64,000 nt of DNA from Clytia hemisphaerica (taxonomy: Eukaryota > Cnidaria > Hydrozoa > Leptothecata > Clytiidae), in assembly GCA_902728285.1 (NCBI GenBank), contig CACVBU010000351.1:124001-188000 (forward strand), in the 5' to 3' direction. A program made the translations under genes and the position numbers. Below, piece by piece: positions 1-11,283 of this stretch (positions are counted from its first letter, which is position 1; each line of letters opens with the position of its first letter). The notes below the pieces were generated by a model. The model did not search any database, had not been told where the DNA came from, and saw nothing but the letters and a program-made list of their open reading frames with translations.

Positions 1-158
1 TTGATCTGCTAGTCTTTAAATTAATAGACTTGAGTAGCGTCTCAGAAAATTTCATCTACTGTTCTTCAAAATGCACACAATCACTTATATAAGTTTACAA
101 ACCTCTGTACAGACACAAAATTGGATTTCTATACTGGACACTATTTAAAATATATATC

Positions 159-1200
159 TTGATTTCAAGACTGCTTTTGACTCTTAAAAATCTCACAAAA
201 TTTTTTTTTTCAGCTTACATTGGTTATGATATAGACGAGGTTGTTGAGGACCAAATGTTAAATATATTATGTGAAGTGTTGGAAATGGCTCGAGATGACC
301 CTATCAATAACCTTAAAGTAGGCAAACAGAAGACTAAAGGAAACCATGTTGCTGACCTTTCTCGATCACTCCACTCATTCCACGTTCAAAGTTGTTGCTA
401 ATTAACATTTCACCGAATTGTAAGCGTTTGTCAGCCAGACTGATTTTTTGAAACCTGCTAATCGAGAAAAGTTATGGAGATCAGTCCCATCAGTCCATGG
501 CAAAACCTTGAAAACTGGCGACTGGACTGATATCCTAAAACAAATAAACTCAGAATTCAACCATGTGCACCCTGTGTTTTCTACTTTACATCAATTTATT
601 GTTGAAATCAAGGAGAAATCATCTACTGACACTGCTGAACCACTCTTCAGTGCTCCCAAAGCGGACATTAATATACCTGAATTAGACCAACAGGTCCTAC
701 ACTACGTTGCTGGGTATGTAAAATTTTCCCTAGAGAAGAAGTACAGTTGAAGTACAATCGGCTCAATAAAAAGAGAAAAAGTGGCAACAACAGCCCTGAC
801 CTTCTTAAAGTCGTTAAGAGTCAGTAATTTTACATGCTCAGCTAATTCCTTTCAACAGTGGACTGAGATAGCAAGTAGAGGCGGGTTGATCATATCTTCT
901 GATGAAATGTTTTTTTACATCAGGCGAGTTGAGAGAGCAGTACAAGCGGTACTAAACAAGGACTTCATTTCAACTTACAACCAACATGTAAAGGACATGC
1001 TCAAGAAGCAAATTATTGACAAGTGGATTGACATACGTACAAGGTCATTTGTCAAAACATTTGTACAAAGTATTTGTTGTAAGCTGAGAAATGACTCTAA
1101 TAACACTGACGGAGGTCCTTCTGTAGCAACAGAAGTATCACTTAGAAGAAAACATAAAATTAAAGTCATAAAATTAACTGCAAATTTAGCAACAACTTAG
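159..1200 (+). pseudogene. P-element/THAP-like transposase relic (C-terminal part)
   Basis: Three open pieces (159-401, 448-750, 781-1200) read like the C-terminal half of a DNA-transposon protein. The clearest signatures are 'VLHYVAGYVKFSL' in the second piece and 'WTEIASRGGLIISSDEMF' followed by 'FYIRRVERAVQAVLNKD' and 'KWIDIRTRSFV' in the third. This order resembles the C-terminal region of P-element/THAP9-like transposases, from memory of that family. A TGA at 748-750 and frame changes separate the pieces, and no N-terminal THAP zinc finger is present, so this is a dead fragment. Some starts used here are not ATG. The family name is tentative. The transposon origin is likelier than the exact superfamily. 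Confidence 0.45.
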
Positions 1201-1675
1201 ATATCACTTTCTATGTTAATACCAGTAAATTTTTGAGAGGTTCAGCTATTCCAGCTAGCAAATTTCTTGTTTTTAGGGTATAGTTTTTTCAGGTTTTTTT
1301 TGCTTTACACTGAGACCATTAATTTGTTTAAAAATTCTGTTCAGAATTAAGAAGCCTCATTCTTTTAAAAGAAAAATAGAAAATGTCAGTGCAACTTATG
1401 GTACGAAAGAAATTTACTAAAATTGAGTGGTGTAGCTCTATTTGTCTGTTGTGTTTTTCCCAGGTGTGGCCTTTTCAAGTAATCAAAATATTGAAATATT
1501 GACTTGGATTTATCAACGACTTATTTTAATAGGAATGTCAACGCTATATTTCGTAATACTTATTTTCATTTAATTCTAGGAATTTTGTAGGTTTTCTTTG
1601 TAAAGTAAAGGTGTAAGGTGAAGCATGACGCTACAGATCAAATCTGTGTTTTGACTGGACTCACCAACCTTTATG
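1201..1675. other. Non-coding spacer
   Basis: AT-rich sequence between the transposase relic and the 3' end of the first LINE. I see no convincing ORF, exon or inverted repeat here. Confidence 0.5.
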
Positions 1676-1755
1676 ATTATTTATTTTTATTTTTTATTAA
1701 AGGATTTACAGTCCAGGCACACTAGGGCCTCTAAACCGGTCTATCTACATAATGA

Positions 1756-4657
1756 TTACAAAAGTGATCTTGAATCGTAACGTAACGGGTGCTTTATCCA
1801 TGCCTGAGTCAGTTCTTCTTTAAATGCTTTGATTGACTTAGCATTAACAACATTTTTTGGGAGCTGGTTCCACGCCGATATGCATCTATAATAAAATGAT
1901 TTTGTTTGCACACCCCTTAATCCATCATCTGAGAAATTAGGGATCAATTCGTAATCATGTTTACGATGGGGACGAGTTCGGCGAGAAAACTTTTTGACGA
2001 TGGTATTTTTGTCATAGAAGTGAAGGTGTTTGTATATTTGAACCATGTCGCCAAATTGTCTCCTAAATTCAAGAGATGGTAAGTCCAGTTTTCGCAGGCG
2101 CTGCTCGTATGTTAAATTTCGTAGACGACGTACCATTCTTGTTGCACGCCTTTGAACCCCTTCAAGTAGGTTGACGTGCTTACGCAATCTAGGTGACCAT
2201 ACAGATTGAGCATATTCCAAGTGAGGTCGAACAAAGGTGATATACAGTGTGTAAAGTGTCCTGGGACATAATTCCTCGAAGCCTCTTCTGATCACACCGA
2301 GAATTGAGTTTGCTTTCTTGACCTGTTTCGATATGTGCTCTTCAAAGGTAATATCGGAGTCGATCAGCACACCTAGATCCTTTTCAAGGGAAACGTGTTC
2401 AAGTTGGTTTCCATCTAACGAGTATGGGTGTGCATGGATGATGTTCTCGAATTTCCCGAGAGTTAGTACATGGCATTTATCTGGATGGAATTTTAAAAGC
2501 CATTTTCTCGACCAATTTTCCAGTTCATTGATGTCCTGTTGGATTGTCAAAGAATCCTCGATTGAGTTGATCTCTTTGACTATCTTCGTATCATCGGCAA
2601 ATAGGAAAATAGATGAGATGACGTTGTCTGGGAGGTCATTGATATAGATAACAAAGAGAAGTGGTCCAAGGACACTTCCTTGAGGAATACCACTTACAAC
2701 GGAGTTTGTACTTGATCGAGCTTGATCGACCTTTACGAGTTGCTTTCTGTCTGTCAAGAAAGACTCTATCCATCGTAGACAGTTACTTGATATTCCATAT
2801 CCTTCAAGTTTCTTCAGCAAGCGACGGTAGGGAACAGTATCGAAGGCTTTAGCAAAATCGAAATATATCGTATCAACTACTTTACCATTAGCAATGCTTT
2901 CGCAGCACTTATCCAAGTAGTTCAGGAGTTGAGTAACTGTTGATCGGTGACTGATGAAGCCGTATTGTTTATTTGACAATAGTTTTTGATCTTGTAGATG
3001 ATTCATGATATGCCTCCTTAGAAATGATTCCATCAATTTACAAACAACTGATGTCAGGCTGACTGGTCTATAGTTTATTGCTAGATTTTGAGCACCCTTG
3101 TTCTTGTAAATTGGCGAAACGTAAGCCATCTTCCATTCTTTCGGTATGATTCCACACGACAAGGTTTTATTCATTATGATCGCCAAAGGCTCGGCTACGT
3201 GGTCGACCAATTCTACCAACATTTTGGGATGAATTTCATCTGGACCAAAGGATTTGTTGGTGTCAATCAGTTTTATCTGTTTCTTCATCATCTCCTCGGT
3301 GACGAATAGATCACTAATCTTCTTATCTGTTCGTGCAGGGAAGTCTGGTAATTCACCCTCTGGCTCATCAGTAAAGACACTACAAAACTGCTTTTGCAAG
3401 ATGTTTGCCTTCTCGTGGTCGTCATGTTTAAGAGACGATTTATCGTCAGGGTTCTGAAGAAGTGGCGAAACTCCACTTGTTGATTTGAGTTTACTTCTTA
3501 CGTGAGACCAAAAGATCTTGGGTTTCTCTTTGGATTTGTCACAGATACTCTTCTCATATGCCCGATGTGCCTTCACCAGCATTCGATTTACTCTATTCCT
3601 TGCGAGTACATAGTTGGCGCGGTGATGATCTCGGTAGAGAGGTGAAGATCTTAACCACCTTCTATTCAGCAATTTCTTTCTCTTGATTTCATCTCGCAGG
3701 TCCTTTTTTATAGGGATTTTGCCTTTATTCTTCCAAAAGCTGTTACCTACTTCTTTCAGTGGTACAAACCTATTTCTGAGGTCGAGTATAGCTTCTTTGA
3801 AAGTTTTCCAAAGATCATCCACTGATGTTTCCACAGATGCTTTCTTGAAACTTTGTTTCCAGTCTCTTAAGCTAAGATCGTTATTCATCGATTGGAAATT
3901 GGCCGACGCAAAGATATATCTTGTCTGTACACTTTTGGGGTGAGCGTAACAAGCAAATTTGAACGCTAACGAACTATGATCACTTTTACCAAGTGGACAT
4001 AAGTAATCTAGATTCACTATTTGATTTTCTTCCCCTGTCAATATCAGGTCGATTACAGATGGGTCATCTGTTCCACGACATCGAGTTGGCTCGTCAACGT
4101 GTTGATGAAGATATGCATCTCTCAAAGCATCTAGAAACTTTTCTTCTTTACTATCTTCTATGTGTGGGGTTGTCCAATTTTCCCAATTTATCGTTGGGAA
4201 GTTGAAGTCTCCTAGCAAACATTTGTGGGAATATTTGTTGTTCAGTGCAATAGATTTGATCAGACAATTCAGGTTGCTGTTATTTTCGTTTGATGATGTA
4301 GAACTGCTTGGACTTCGGTAGATGCACGCGACAACAAGCAAATCTTTTTCCAGATAATTGTACTTCAATCATGCATACTTCGTTGAAAGTGATTGGAGGT
4401 TTGACATCGGCTACTAAATGTTTTATCGAGGTGTGAACAAGTATGACAACGCCACGCCCTTGATCTGTGTCTAAGTTAACTTGACTAGCAATTTTATAAT
4501 CATCGAATTCGTATTCATGTAATTCCCTCAACGTACCTACTTTTGTCTTCGCTTCGCAGATAGCGACGATGTGAGGCTTTTCCTCATGGGCCATGGACTG
4601 TAATTCCTTAATTTTAAATGAAGTCAACTGATCGGGATTTGTATACAGAACTTTCAT
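1756..4657 (-). pseudogene. CR1-like LINE ORF2: APE endonuclease and reverse transcriptase, one frameshift
   Basis: It would nick target DNA and copy the element's RNA by target-primed reverse transcription. The N-terminal part (4657-4280) carries an APE start with 'NPDQLTSFKIKELQ' and 'AICEAK'. The rest (4368-1756, 870 residues) carries 'LLGDFNFPTINW' and 'GKSDHSSL' from the endonuclease. It then shows RT blocks 'YFDFAKAFDTVPYRRLL', 'GIPQGSVLGPLLFVIYIND' and the catalytic 'FLFADDTK', with a thumb and C-terminal tail ending 'KSIKAFKEELTQAWIKHPL'. The two parts are in different frames, overlap at 4280-4368 and join in a five-T run at 4345-4349. All expected catalytic residues are present, so this is either a lightly damaged copy or an assembly indel. 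It starts 9 bp downstream of ORF1. Confidence 0.85.
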
Positions 4658-4665
4658 ATCTTTGA

Positions 4666-5556
4666 TTAATTTTTCTTTTTGAGCAAAGTTGGCTCCTGTT
4701 GGTCGATGATATTTGTCTCCGTTAGGTTGTTCGAGAAGGAGACATTCTTCATTGTTGGTGACTGGTTGGGGGTTGACGGTTTTCTGAGTGGTATCTTCTT
4801 GACAGTGAAGCCGTTTTTTGAATCACCCCGGACGCGATATATTTCTGTTGCTGGTTTTTCGGTTTCATTAAGTTCTTTAGCTTCAATAGACAGTAGGCGC
4901 AATTTCTTACGCATTTCAGATGTAAGATCTTCAGTAACGCTCACTCCAGAAAACTTTTCATTCCCTTTCAGAGCTGGTAAATTTCCAAGCAGATTGAATT
5001 TCTCGTCTTCGTTCAAGAGGCAGATCAGAATGGGACGCTTCTTATCGTTCGAGGTCTTACCCAAACGGGTAATACGCTTAATGGTAACGTTTGAATGGGT
5101 TGTTTTAATGAGATCCTCAACCCAGCTCCTGTCCGTGTTGGCATCTTGTTCTGGTACTCCATGAACAATAATGTTTGAAGCACGCTTCTGTTTGTTCGTT
5201 TCCTCGGCTTCTTCTTCCCGCAGAGCTTCTTTAATCACCTCTTTGATCGAAGTATTGGGCTCATCCTGTGAAGGGTCTTTCACCACATCAGCATACGACT
5301 GCTTTACCTCAGCCATCTGGTTTTCAACACTCAAGAGTGTCGCTTTGATTTCATCAATAATTGACGCCTTCATGGTTGCACCAAGTTCGGTGATTTTCTC
5401 ATGGATTTTATCGTTCATTTCTTCGACAGTACATCTCTCGATTGACTTGTCTTTGAGTTTTGCATTACGGGACTTTAGTGTCTGGACTGACTTGATTAAC
5501 TTCCTCTCATTATAAGGGTACAGTCTGTTTATTGCGACAACTCTTTTTAAATTCAA
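4666..5556 (-). CDS. CR1-like LINE ORF1 (coiled coil plus RRM-like RNA-binding protein)
   Basis: A 296-residue protein expected to coat the element's RNA. Residues about 20-85 are rich in K, E and leucine heptads, typical of a trimerising coiled coil. The centre ('RASNIIVHGVPEQD', 'RITRLGKTSNDKKRPILI') and following segment ('FSGVSVTEDLTSEMRKKL') match the RRM-plus-C-terminal-domain layout of LINE ORF1 proteins. The C-terminal 45 residues are polar and low complexity. The frame is open throughout, and it ends just before ORF2, as expected for a bicistronic LINE. Confidence 0.75.
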   Translation of the reverse strand: MNLKRVVAINRLYPYNERKLIKSVQTLKSRNAKLKDKSIERCTVEEMNDKIHEKITELGATMKASIIDEIKATLLSVENQMAEVKQSYADVVKDPSQDEPNTSIKEVIKEALREEEAEETNKQKRASNIIVHGVPEQDANTDRSWVEDLIKTTHSNVTIKRITRLGKTSNDKKRPILICLLNEDEKFNLLGNLPALKGNEKFSGVSVTEDLTSEMRKKLRLLSIEAKELNETEKPATEIYRVRGDSKNGFTVKKIPLRKPSTPNQSPTMKNVSFSNNLTETNIIDQQEPTLLKKKN

Positions 5557-6022
5557 GATCCCCTGAGATTTGTGTTTAGTATTTTCATCTTACTTAGTAT
5601 ACAGCGTTTGTTTGTCATTCAATTTTTTGTTTGCAACTTGCAATAATCGAGGAGGCTCTGGATCGCTTCGCAACTTATAAACATGACATTTACGGCTTGT
5701 TTTTGTCACTCTCGCCTCTCGCATGTCTTTGCTGTGCAAACAGAGTGGAGAGACGGAAGAGTTCTGAAACGCGCGCAACCCCTTTTATATTGATAGTATT
5801 ATTAGTATTAGTATTATAAGTATTCATTTTTTTGTCTTGAAAAATGAATATTGAAAAGCATCATTACAAGATTTTCATACTTGCTCTGTTATGTTGAGTT
5901 GAGAGGTATCTAATATGACAATTAACAAAATCTTATTCTATTCATGAAAGTTCCTACACCAAAAGCTTTAAAGGCCTTAAAATTCAAATTTCTCTATCAG
6001 GTGAAATTACGATTGAATTAAG
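5557..6022. other. LINE 5' UTR and adjoining spacer
   Basis: 5557-5800 is probably the 5' UTR of the minus-strand LINE. It contains TAT/ATTAG runs at 5790-5820 but no gene. 5820-6022 is AT-rich, with no supported coding sequence. Confidence 0.4.
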
Positions 6023-6107
6023 ATGATTAAGATTGATGTTGAAAAGACTGAAAGTGAAACAGTCCAGACCGTAGACAATATTACCTTAGAGACTAAGAAA
6101 AAAGGAG
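6023..6107 (+). CDS. Candidate first coding exon of an unidentified gene
   Basis: The frame opens at ATG 6023, codes for about 28 residues ('MIKIDVEKTESETVQ...'), and ends at GGAG|gtaata with one base left over. That phase matches the next candidate exon at 6380. Acidic and polar, no recognised domain. It could equally be an internal exon with its acceptor at the preceding AG. Downstream exons were probably separated by the LINE relic at 6586. Confidence 0.3.
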
Positions 6108-6379
6108 GTAATAATTCAAATCTGTCATATAATATATAAAAGAGAGGTCATTATAACCTTATAAGACCCCTGTGTCACAGACCCGGTGGATTATTGCTCT
6201 AATATGACATTGAAAATTGAATGGGAAAAACTCTAAAACCACCCCGACTTTTTTAGCTCACGACAATAGATTTTCTATCTCCATTGGTCGTTTATAATCT
6301 TATAAGAGCTAGTTTCTTATGAAACGAATTGCATTAAAATTTAAATAAGATTTAAATAATAAACTCAATTTTTTCCTAG

Positions 6380-6451
6380 ATGAAACTCCAAGTGAAGGTG
6401 TAAAGACAGTTACCACAGATTCTGGTACCCCAAATTGTTTACAAAAACAAG
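6380..6451 (+). CDS. Candidate phase-1 internal exon of the same gene
   Basis: Bounded by a pyrimidine-rich acceptor (ttttttcctag) and a donor (CAAG|gtaaaa). It is 72 bp, a whole number of codons, starts and ends in phase 1, and is open ('DETPSEGVKTVTTDSG...') when joined to the 6023-6107 exon. No domain recognised. The matching phase is the main support. Confidence 0.3.
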
Positions 6452-6585
6452 GTAAAATAATTCAACTTAATTGACATACATATTGCAAAGTATTTGTTTC
6501 ATTTATTTCAAGTTAGTTTGTAATGATTTTACACATGAATATAAAAAAATTAGTAAGTTGGTTTCGTAACCCCTTTATTATTAAG

Positions 6586-7597
6586 ATGGCGGAAAAAATT
6601 CAAGAAAATAATCAAAAATCACCATCAATAAACGACTTTTGCAGCCCGTCAAAGTGCATCATAAATGAAGAAAACGCACTAAAAGATACCCTACAATGCA
6701 GGAAGTGCCACCGGTTAGTCCATTATCTTTGTACAGAACTGCCACTTTACCAGATCCAGATATGCTTGTCATACAAATCAAGAAGTTTCCAGTGTCAAAA
6801 CTGTACCAAAATAGCACCGCAGGTGATGGAAAGGTATAATGCAAATGAAAAATCAAAAATTGAAGGATTCAAAAACGAAATCAAAGCCTGTGAGAATATA
6901 ATGAAAAGGCAGGACGAAGAAATAAACCATTTGAAAGCATAAGACGTCAATGTTATGGTCAACGAAATGAAAGAAAATATTGACACCAGAATAGCCACGC
7001 TTGAAAAGAAGATTAAAAACATCATCGAAAAGAAAGAAGAGAAAAGACCACCAATGAGCTACGCTAAAATCACATCCAAACACATCGAGAAAAACATTGG
7101 AGATGCGATTCGAAAAGAAAAGCAGGAGGAACAGCTGATTCGATCTACAGCACGCAACCTAATTTTTCATGGGATTGATGAATCGACAGATGAAACTGAA
7201 GAAGAAACAAAAATCGAGGACGAAGAATTTATCCATGACAAAATTATTGGTAAGCGGCTCCATCTGAGGAATATAAAGATTACCGAGACGCAGCGGATCG
7301 GGAAATTTACGAAAGAAAGAGAAGATAAAGCGAGATACCGACCAATTAAAGTCACATTTACGAACGAAGAGGACAAGAACACAGTGTTGCAAGCAATAAC
7401 AAAAGAAAAAGGCTTTCCTTACCGAGTGACAGAGGATTTGACCAAAAATGAAAGACAGATAATTAAAGAATGGTGTAAGGAAGCCGAAAAATGAATGCTA
7501 AAATCAAGGAAGACAACACAAAATGGAAAGTCCGGGGGAGCCCGCGAAAAAAACTCTATTTCAAAAAGATCATTGTAAAAAGTATGAGCGGTTTATA
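6586..7597 (+). pseudogene. LINE ORF1 relic with PHD-like finger, coiled coil and RRM-like domain
   Basis: Starts at AAGATGGCGG and reads as one ORF1-type protein broken twice. The N-terminal part has a cysteine/histidine finger ('LQCRKCHRLVHYLCTELP' and 'FQCQNC'), followed by a K/E-rich coiled coil, then 'ARNLIFHGIDESTDETEE', 'RIGKFTKER' and 'YRVTEDLTKNERQIIKEW', and a conserved end 'KWKVRGSPRKKLYFKKI'. An in-frame TAA lies at 6940-6942. A frameshift in the five-A run at 7487-7491 moves the last 35 codons into another frame, ending at TAG near 7597. No endonuclease or reverse transcriptase follows. The 3' UTR begins at once, so this is an ORF1-only copy. Confidence 0.7.
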
Positions 7598-7690
7598 GAG
7601 GCCCATGTGTCTTCACGGTGGCCTGCAAACCTGTAAAGCTCTATTATTATTATTTTTTTTTTTTTTTTTTTTGTTATTATTATTATTTGA
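7598..7690 (+). repeat. 3' UTR and T/A-rich tail of the ORF1-only LINE relic
   Basis: Directly after the ORF1 stop, the sequence has GAGGCCCATGTGTC and a GTGGCCTGCAAACCTGTAAAG stretch. A run of ATT repeats and a T tract (about 7640-7690) follows. The GAGGCCC motif is shared with the 3' UTR of the full LINE at 1.7 kb, so both likely belong to one broad LINE group. Confidence 0.5.
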
Positions 7691-8244
7691 GATATATTTT
7701 GATAATGTTTCGATAATGCACTATTTATAAAAGTTTTCCTTCTATCGAAGATAGATTAGGTACACTTTTTCTATTATGATATTAGAACAAGAACTAAAAA
7801 ATAAGAAAAATTTAATATTAAGTCTCGATGGAATATCTTAGTAAACAATTTTGTGAATATCTTAATAAGAGAGATACACCTTTACTTACCGAGAAATTTT
7901 TCAAAGTCTTGCAAAACTTTCATTTTGCATTTCTGAAAAATTTGTCGCTTTCCAAGGCGTCTCATGGAAAACCAAAGTAATTTAGGTGAGACTTAGCAAA
8001 TAGAATCCGGTTTGATTCGATAAAACTTAGGTATAACAAGAGAAATTTTTAATGTATTATCATCGTTCAGGCTAGATTTAGGATGTGAGAATCTGAGTGG
8101 ATCTGAAATTATCAATCCATGAAAATCAAAATAAAGTCGTCGAAAATCGTAATTAAATAAAATGTTAAAAATATTTTATAAACATGGTATTGAGACCGCT
8201 TAAGCCCTAGAGGTAGTGATATAGGTTTATCTTACTTAAGTGTT
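7691..8244. other. Non-coding sequence containing a degenerate exon-like repeat
   Basis: No supported gene. At 7869-7966 there is a degenerate relative of the segment at 8245-8349. On the minus strand it ends in the donor CTCG|gtaagt (exon end 7890) but contains stops and frame changes. Confidence 0.4.
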
Positions 8245-8265
8245 AAGAGATATTCCTTTACTCAC

Positions 8266-8358
8266 CGATAAATTTTTCAAATTTGTGCAAAGAAAATGTT
8301 TGTTCATCTGCGTGTTTGAAAAATTTTTCCGCTTTCAAAGATGTCTCGTCAAGGATTT
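8266..8358 (-). CDS. Candidate internal exon (phase 1-1), unidentified gene
   Basis: On the minus strand, ctctataccag|AAATCC is an acceptor and ATCG|gtgagt a strong donor, bounding a 93-bp, 31-codon symmetric exon ('ILDETSLKAEKFFKHADEQ...'). A degenerate copy, with a retained donor gtaagt, lies about 380 bp away at 7869-7966. The encoded peptide is charged, with phenylalanines spaced through it, and I recognise no family. No partner exons were found, so this may be an isolated remnant. Confidence 0.3.
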
Positions 8359-9346
8359 CTGGTATAGAGGACTTAAAGATATTATTATTATTGTTATTAT
8401 TATTATTATTTAAATTCACCAAAAGCAGATTCACCAAAATCCAATTCTGAAAATAATGATTCAACATTTGCAAAGGCTAAAGGTTTGACAAGGAAATAAA
8501 ATCACATTTAAAGCAAAAAATTATCCTTCTCTTTGAAACTAAATGTTTATAACCTAAATAATTTTGAGTATTTTTTCCTTATATCTAATCCAATCGGGAT
8601 GAGTAAAATCTCAGACATTATGTGGTGGTGTGATAAAAAATTGAAAAAGAATTACTACCCATAAGGGTAGTATAGTAAAATACAAAATACCAAAATAGGT
8701 GGTATCTATGTGTAAATTTTTGGAAAACTTTTTACCACTTGGGTAGTAAAAACTGGCATAATTTTAGTTATTTTTTCGTAATTTTGTTCAATTTTTGAGA
8801 TGAATTTTCTGAAAAAATTGAAAATTTTTATAATTTGAAAAATATTTTCTGTTGGAAAGTTGTTTGCTCTTGGGAGGAAAAAAAAAGAAGACACAAGATC
8901 GAAAAAAAGGATTTCCATATGCTTGAGTGGAATAATAAAGATTGAAAAGGACAGTAATCGTTTTTCAATATTTTCATCAAGAAGATTTGCGAAGCAAGGA
9001 ACCTGTTAAATTTGAACCCTACCCGTTATATGAAGTTCCGGTTTGTTTGAAAGAAATAAGTTGCAAGGAATAACAGGTTAATGTAAGATCCATAATTGGA
9101 GAAATAAGACGACAAATAGGAGGCATGGATTATGTGATAACTGACAAAAAAGGCAACCCAATAAGTAAATGAAAAATAGAAAATTTAAGCATTAATACAA
9201 TTTTTGGGTCTCATCAACCCCTTACACTAAAATATTTTTTTGCCTGGCTTTATACTGTTTTTTTTTGTAACCAAATTTCAACTTTAGTCACCAAGCATGT
9301 TCCTTTAATTAGATTCCAGCCTTTTCTCAATTTTTTACTACTATAT
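8359..9346. other. Non-coding spacer with ATT microsatellite
   Basis: Contains an ATT/GTT microsatellite at about 8380-8411 and AT-rich filler. Short ORFs here are low complexity, with no support. Confidence 0.4.
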
Positions 9347-9410
9347 AGGGCTACTTGCATTACAACAATATATTAATGGCCCAATATATTGTTGTAGTTT
9401 AAGTAGCCCT
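9347..9410. repeat. 28-bp foldback hairpin
   Basis: Arms 9347-9374 and 9383-9410 (AGGGCTACTT...ACAACAATATATT) are inverted copies with 25 of 28 positions matching, around an 8-bp loop. It could be a minimal foldback element remnant or a structured RNA. No coding sequence or target duplication was identified. Confidence 0.6.
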
Positions 9411-9793
9411 TAACAGGGATTTTCCTTTCATTCAACCAAAAGTATTGGTTGGACCTTAATGATGGACAAATACTTTTGTCTCTCCTTTCTTGGGAAATAC
9501 TGGGTAATAATCAACTTTTTGGGTTAAATTCTCAAAATTGCATCAATAAAATAAAGTTTTCCAAACAAAACCTAAGCAAACCACCATTTTTAAGTCCTTT
9601 TATTTATGGGATTTATTTTAGTGTTTTTCTTTCCAGTTTTTTTTTTCTCTTCTCTCTATTTTCAATTGTTTTTGACTGTCTTCATAAGGTGTGTCCAATC
9701 AACTACTTAATTGCATGAAACTTTCGTAGCAAGAAAATTTTGTGGTTTTTGGGGCTCGACCGCAAAACTGTGAAATTTTCATGCAGTAAAAGA
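9411..9793. other. Non-coding spacer
   Basis: AT-rich. The 89-codon frame at 9449-9718 is dominated by Phe/Ser/Leu from T-rich DNA and shows no family features, so it is not called. Confidence 0.4.
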
Positions 9794-11148
9794 GGCCCCC
9801 CCAGCGGACCCTAAATTCACGCATTCACGCAAAAAATGTTTCGCAATTCACGCATTCACGCAAGTTTTTCTCGAAATTCACGCAAACCCGATTTTTTGGG
9901 AAATCGGGGAAATTTTCGGAAAAATCGGGGAAATTGTCAAACATTTTTACAAATTTGGGTGAAAAGCCAGTTTGCAGAGTCTGAATTATCAGAGAAGTCG
10001 TTTGTTTTTGTTAAGTCAGTAGTCGAGAGTGGGGCAGACGTTAGACATTACAATCTACTATAATTGGTAGCATGCCCTCGTATACGAGGAACCAAAACGG
10101 CCTGGCTGCTACACTCGAGATATTTTTCGACCGGATCTGGTCATGCACTTGAGAAAAACTTAACTCAGTAGAGATTTTTTCCTGTACACCTGATTATAAG
10201 CACATTAGCTTAAAGTGCTACGTAAGTTTTTAACTTTAATCACATGCCATCACACAAAATATTTGATTCCTCCAACATGTCACTGTCGTTTAGAAAAGGT
10301 GAAACTTCTCCAGTTAAGGTATCACGATAGTAAGTGAAAAGATATTTTTGTACAAAAAATATCTTAATCATTATCAAAAATAGGTCAAACAAACTCCAGG
10401 GTGACACCATAATGCTTAGCTAAGGGGTAAGGAGCCGCAACCATGGTTTGCGCAGAGAGGAAATTATTTGCATTTCTGTCACCTCGCGTTTGGCTAAAAA
10501 TGCTATCTTTAACACCATTGAAAAAGAATGCAGTCTAAATTCGTTAAGAGGCGAGGTACGATCGCTTGATAGTTTGCAAAATGAGGTTAAAGGATGAACA
10601 TTTGTTGCGAGCGAAGCGAGCAAACTAAAATTTTAAAAAGAATAGTTTTAATTAGGGCTCGCATCTTGATTTCCTAACGTGGAGGGGCCGAAAACAAAGT
10701 GAGTAAGGGAGGCGCAACCATGGTTTGCGCCGACAGGGGAAAATTTCTATTTTCACACTCTGATGTGTTTAAATACGACTCCATTTCAGACTGATTTTGC
10801 CAAGAAATGAGGTTCTCAAAAGTCTGCATCATGGGTATTAAATATTTCTTTGAATTAAAAATTTGTGGTGAGGCCTGACAAAACTATACTTGCACTCGAC
10901 TTTTGGCGAGTGCTGCACTCAAAATCTCGAACAAACGTGACACGTTCTGCAAACTGGGTGAAAAGGGAAATTCCCTGAGTTCACGTAAAAAACAGGGCAG
11001 ATTCACGCATTCACGCAATAGAAAATGGATTTTCACGTTCACGCAATTTTTTTTAATTCACGCATTCACGCAATTTTTTTTCAATTTTCACGCATTCACG
11101 CAACCAATAAAGCCCATTCACGCATTCACGCAAACCGCTGGGGGGGCC
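9794..11148. mobile_element. Non-autonomous DNA element with 14-bp terminal inverted repeats
   Basis: GGCCCCCCCAGCGG at 9794-9807 is perfectly inverted at 11135-11148. Flanks GTAAAAGA and GTAAAAAG are an imperfect candidate 8-bp target duplication, as made by hAT-type elements. Just inside both ends sits TTCACGCATTCACGCA, repeated several times (9823-9880 and 11000-11132) in direct, not inverted, orientation. The interior holds two near-palindromic copies of GCAACCATGGTTTGC (about 10436 and 10708), a CCTCGTATACGAGG palindrome near 10078 and a GCGAGCGAAGCGAGC stretch near 10607. No coding sequence is supported. The superfamily is unproven. Confidence 0.55.
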
Positions 11149-11283
11149 GTAAAAAGGAACAATCCCCCTACAGCAAAATTTGTCAAAAAAGAAGTTCATT
11201 TGGGCTGAATTCATTATAATTTTCACATTATGTTTTATCTAGGTGCTGAAAAGGGGGTTGGAAATAAATACATAAGAGCAATC

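Larger units (their letters stand above)
1676..5800 (-). mobile_element. CR1-like non-LTR retrotransposon, copy 1
   Basis: A two-ORF LINE read on the minus strand: ORF1 (5556-4666), ORF2 (4657-1756), then a short 3' UTR ending in an A-rich tail of AATAAAAAT-like units at about 1678-1702. The 5' UTR probably lies at 5557-5800, and its exact start is not visible. ORF2 has an APE endonuclease followed by a reverse transcriptase, the architecture of the CR1/Jockey/L2 group. The 3' UTR contains GAGGCCCTAGTGTG, closely matched by GAGGCCCATGTGTC in the ORF1-only relic at 7.6 kb. No target-site duplication was identified. Only one frameshift was found across both ORFs, so the copy is young or nearly intact. 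Confidence 0.8.

Noticed and set aside
9449-9718. 89-codon plus-strand ORF
   Set aside because: Phe/Ser/Leu-rich translation of T-rich DNA without start context or family signature.
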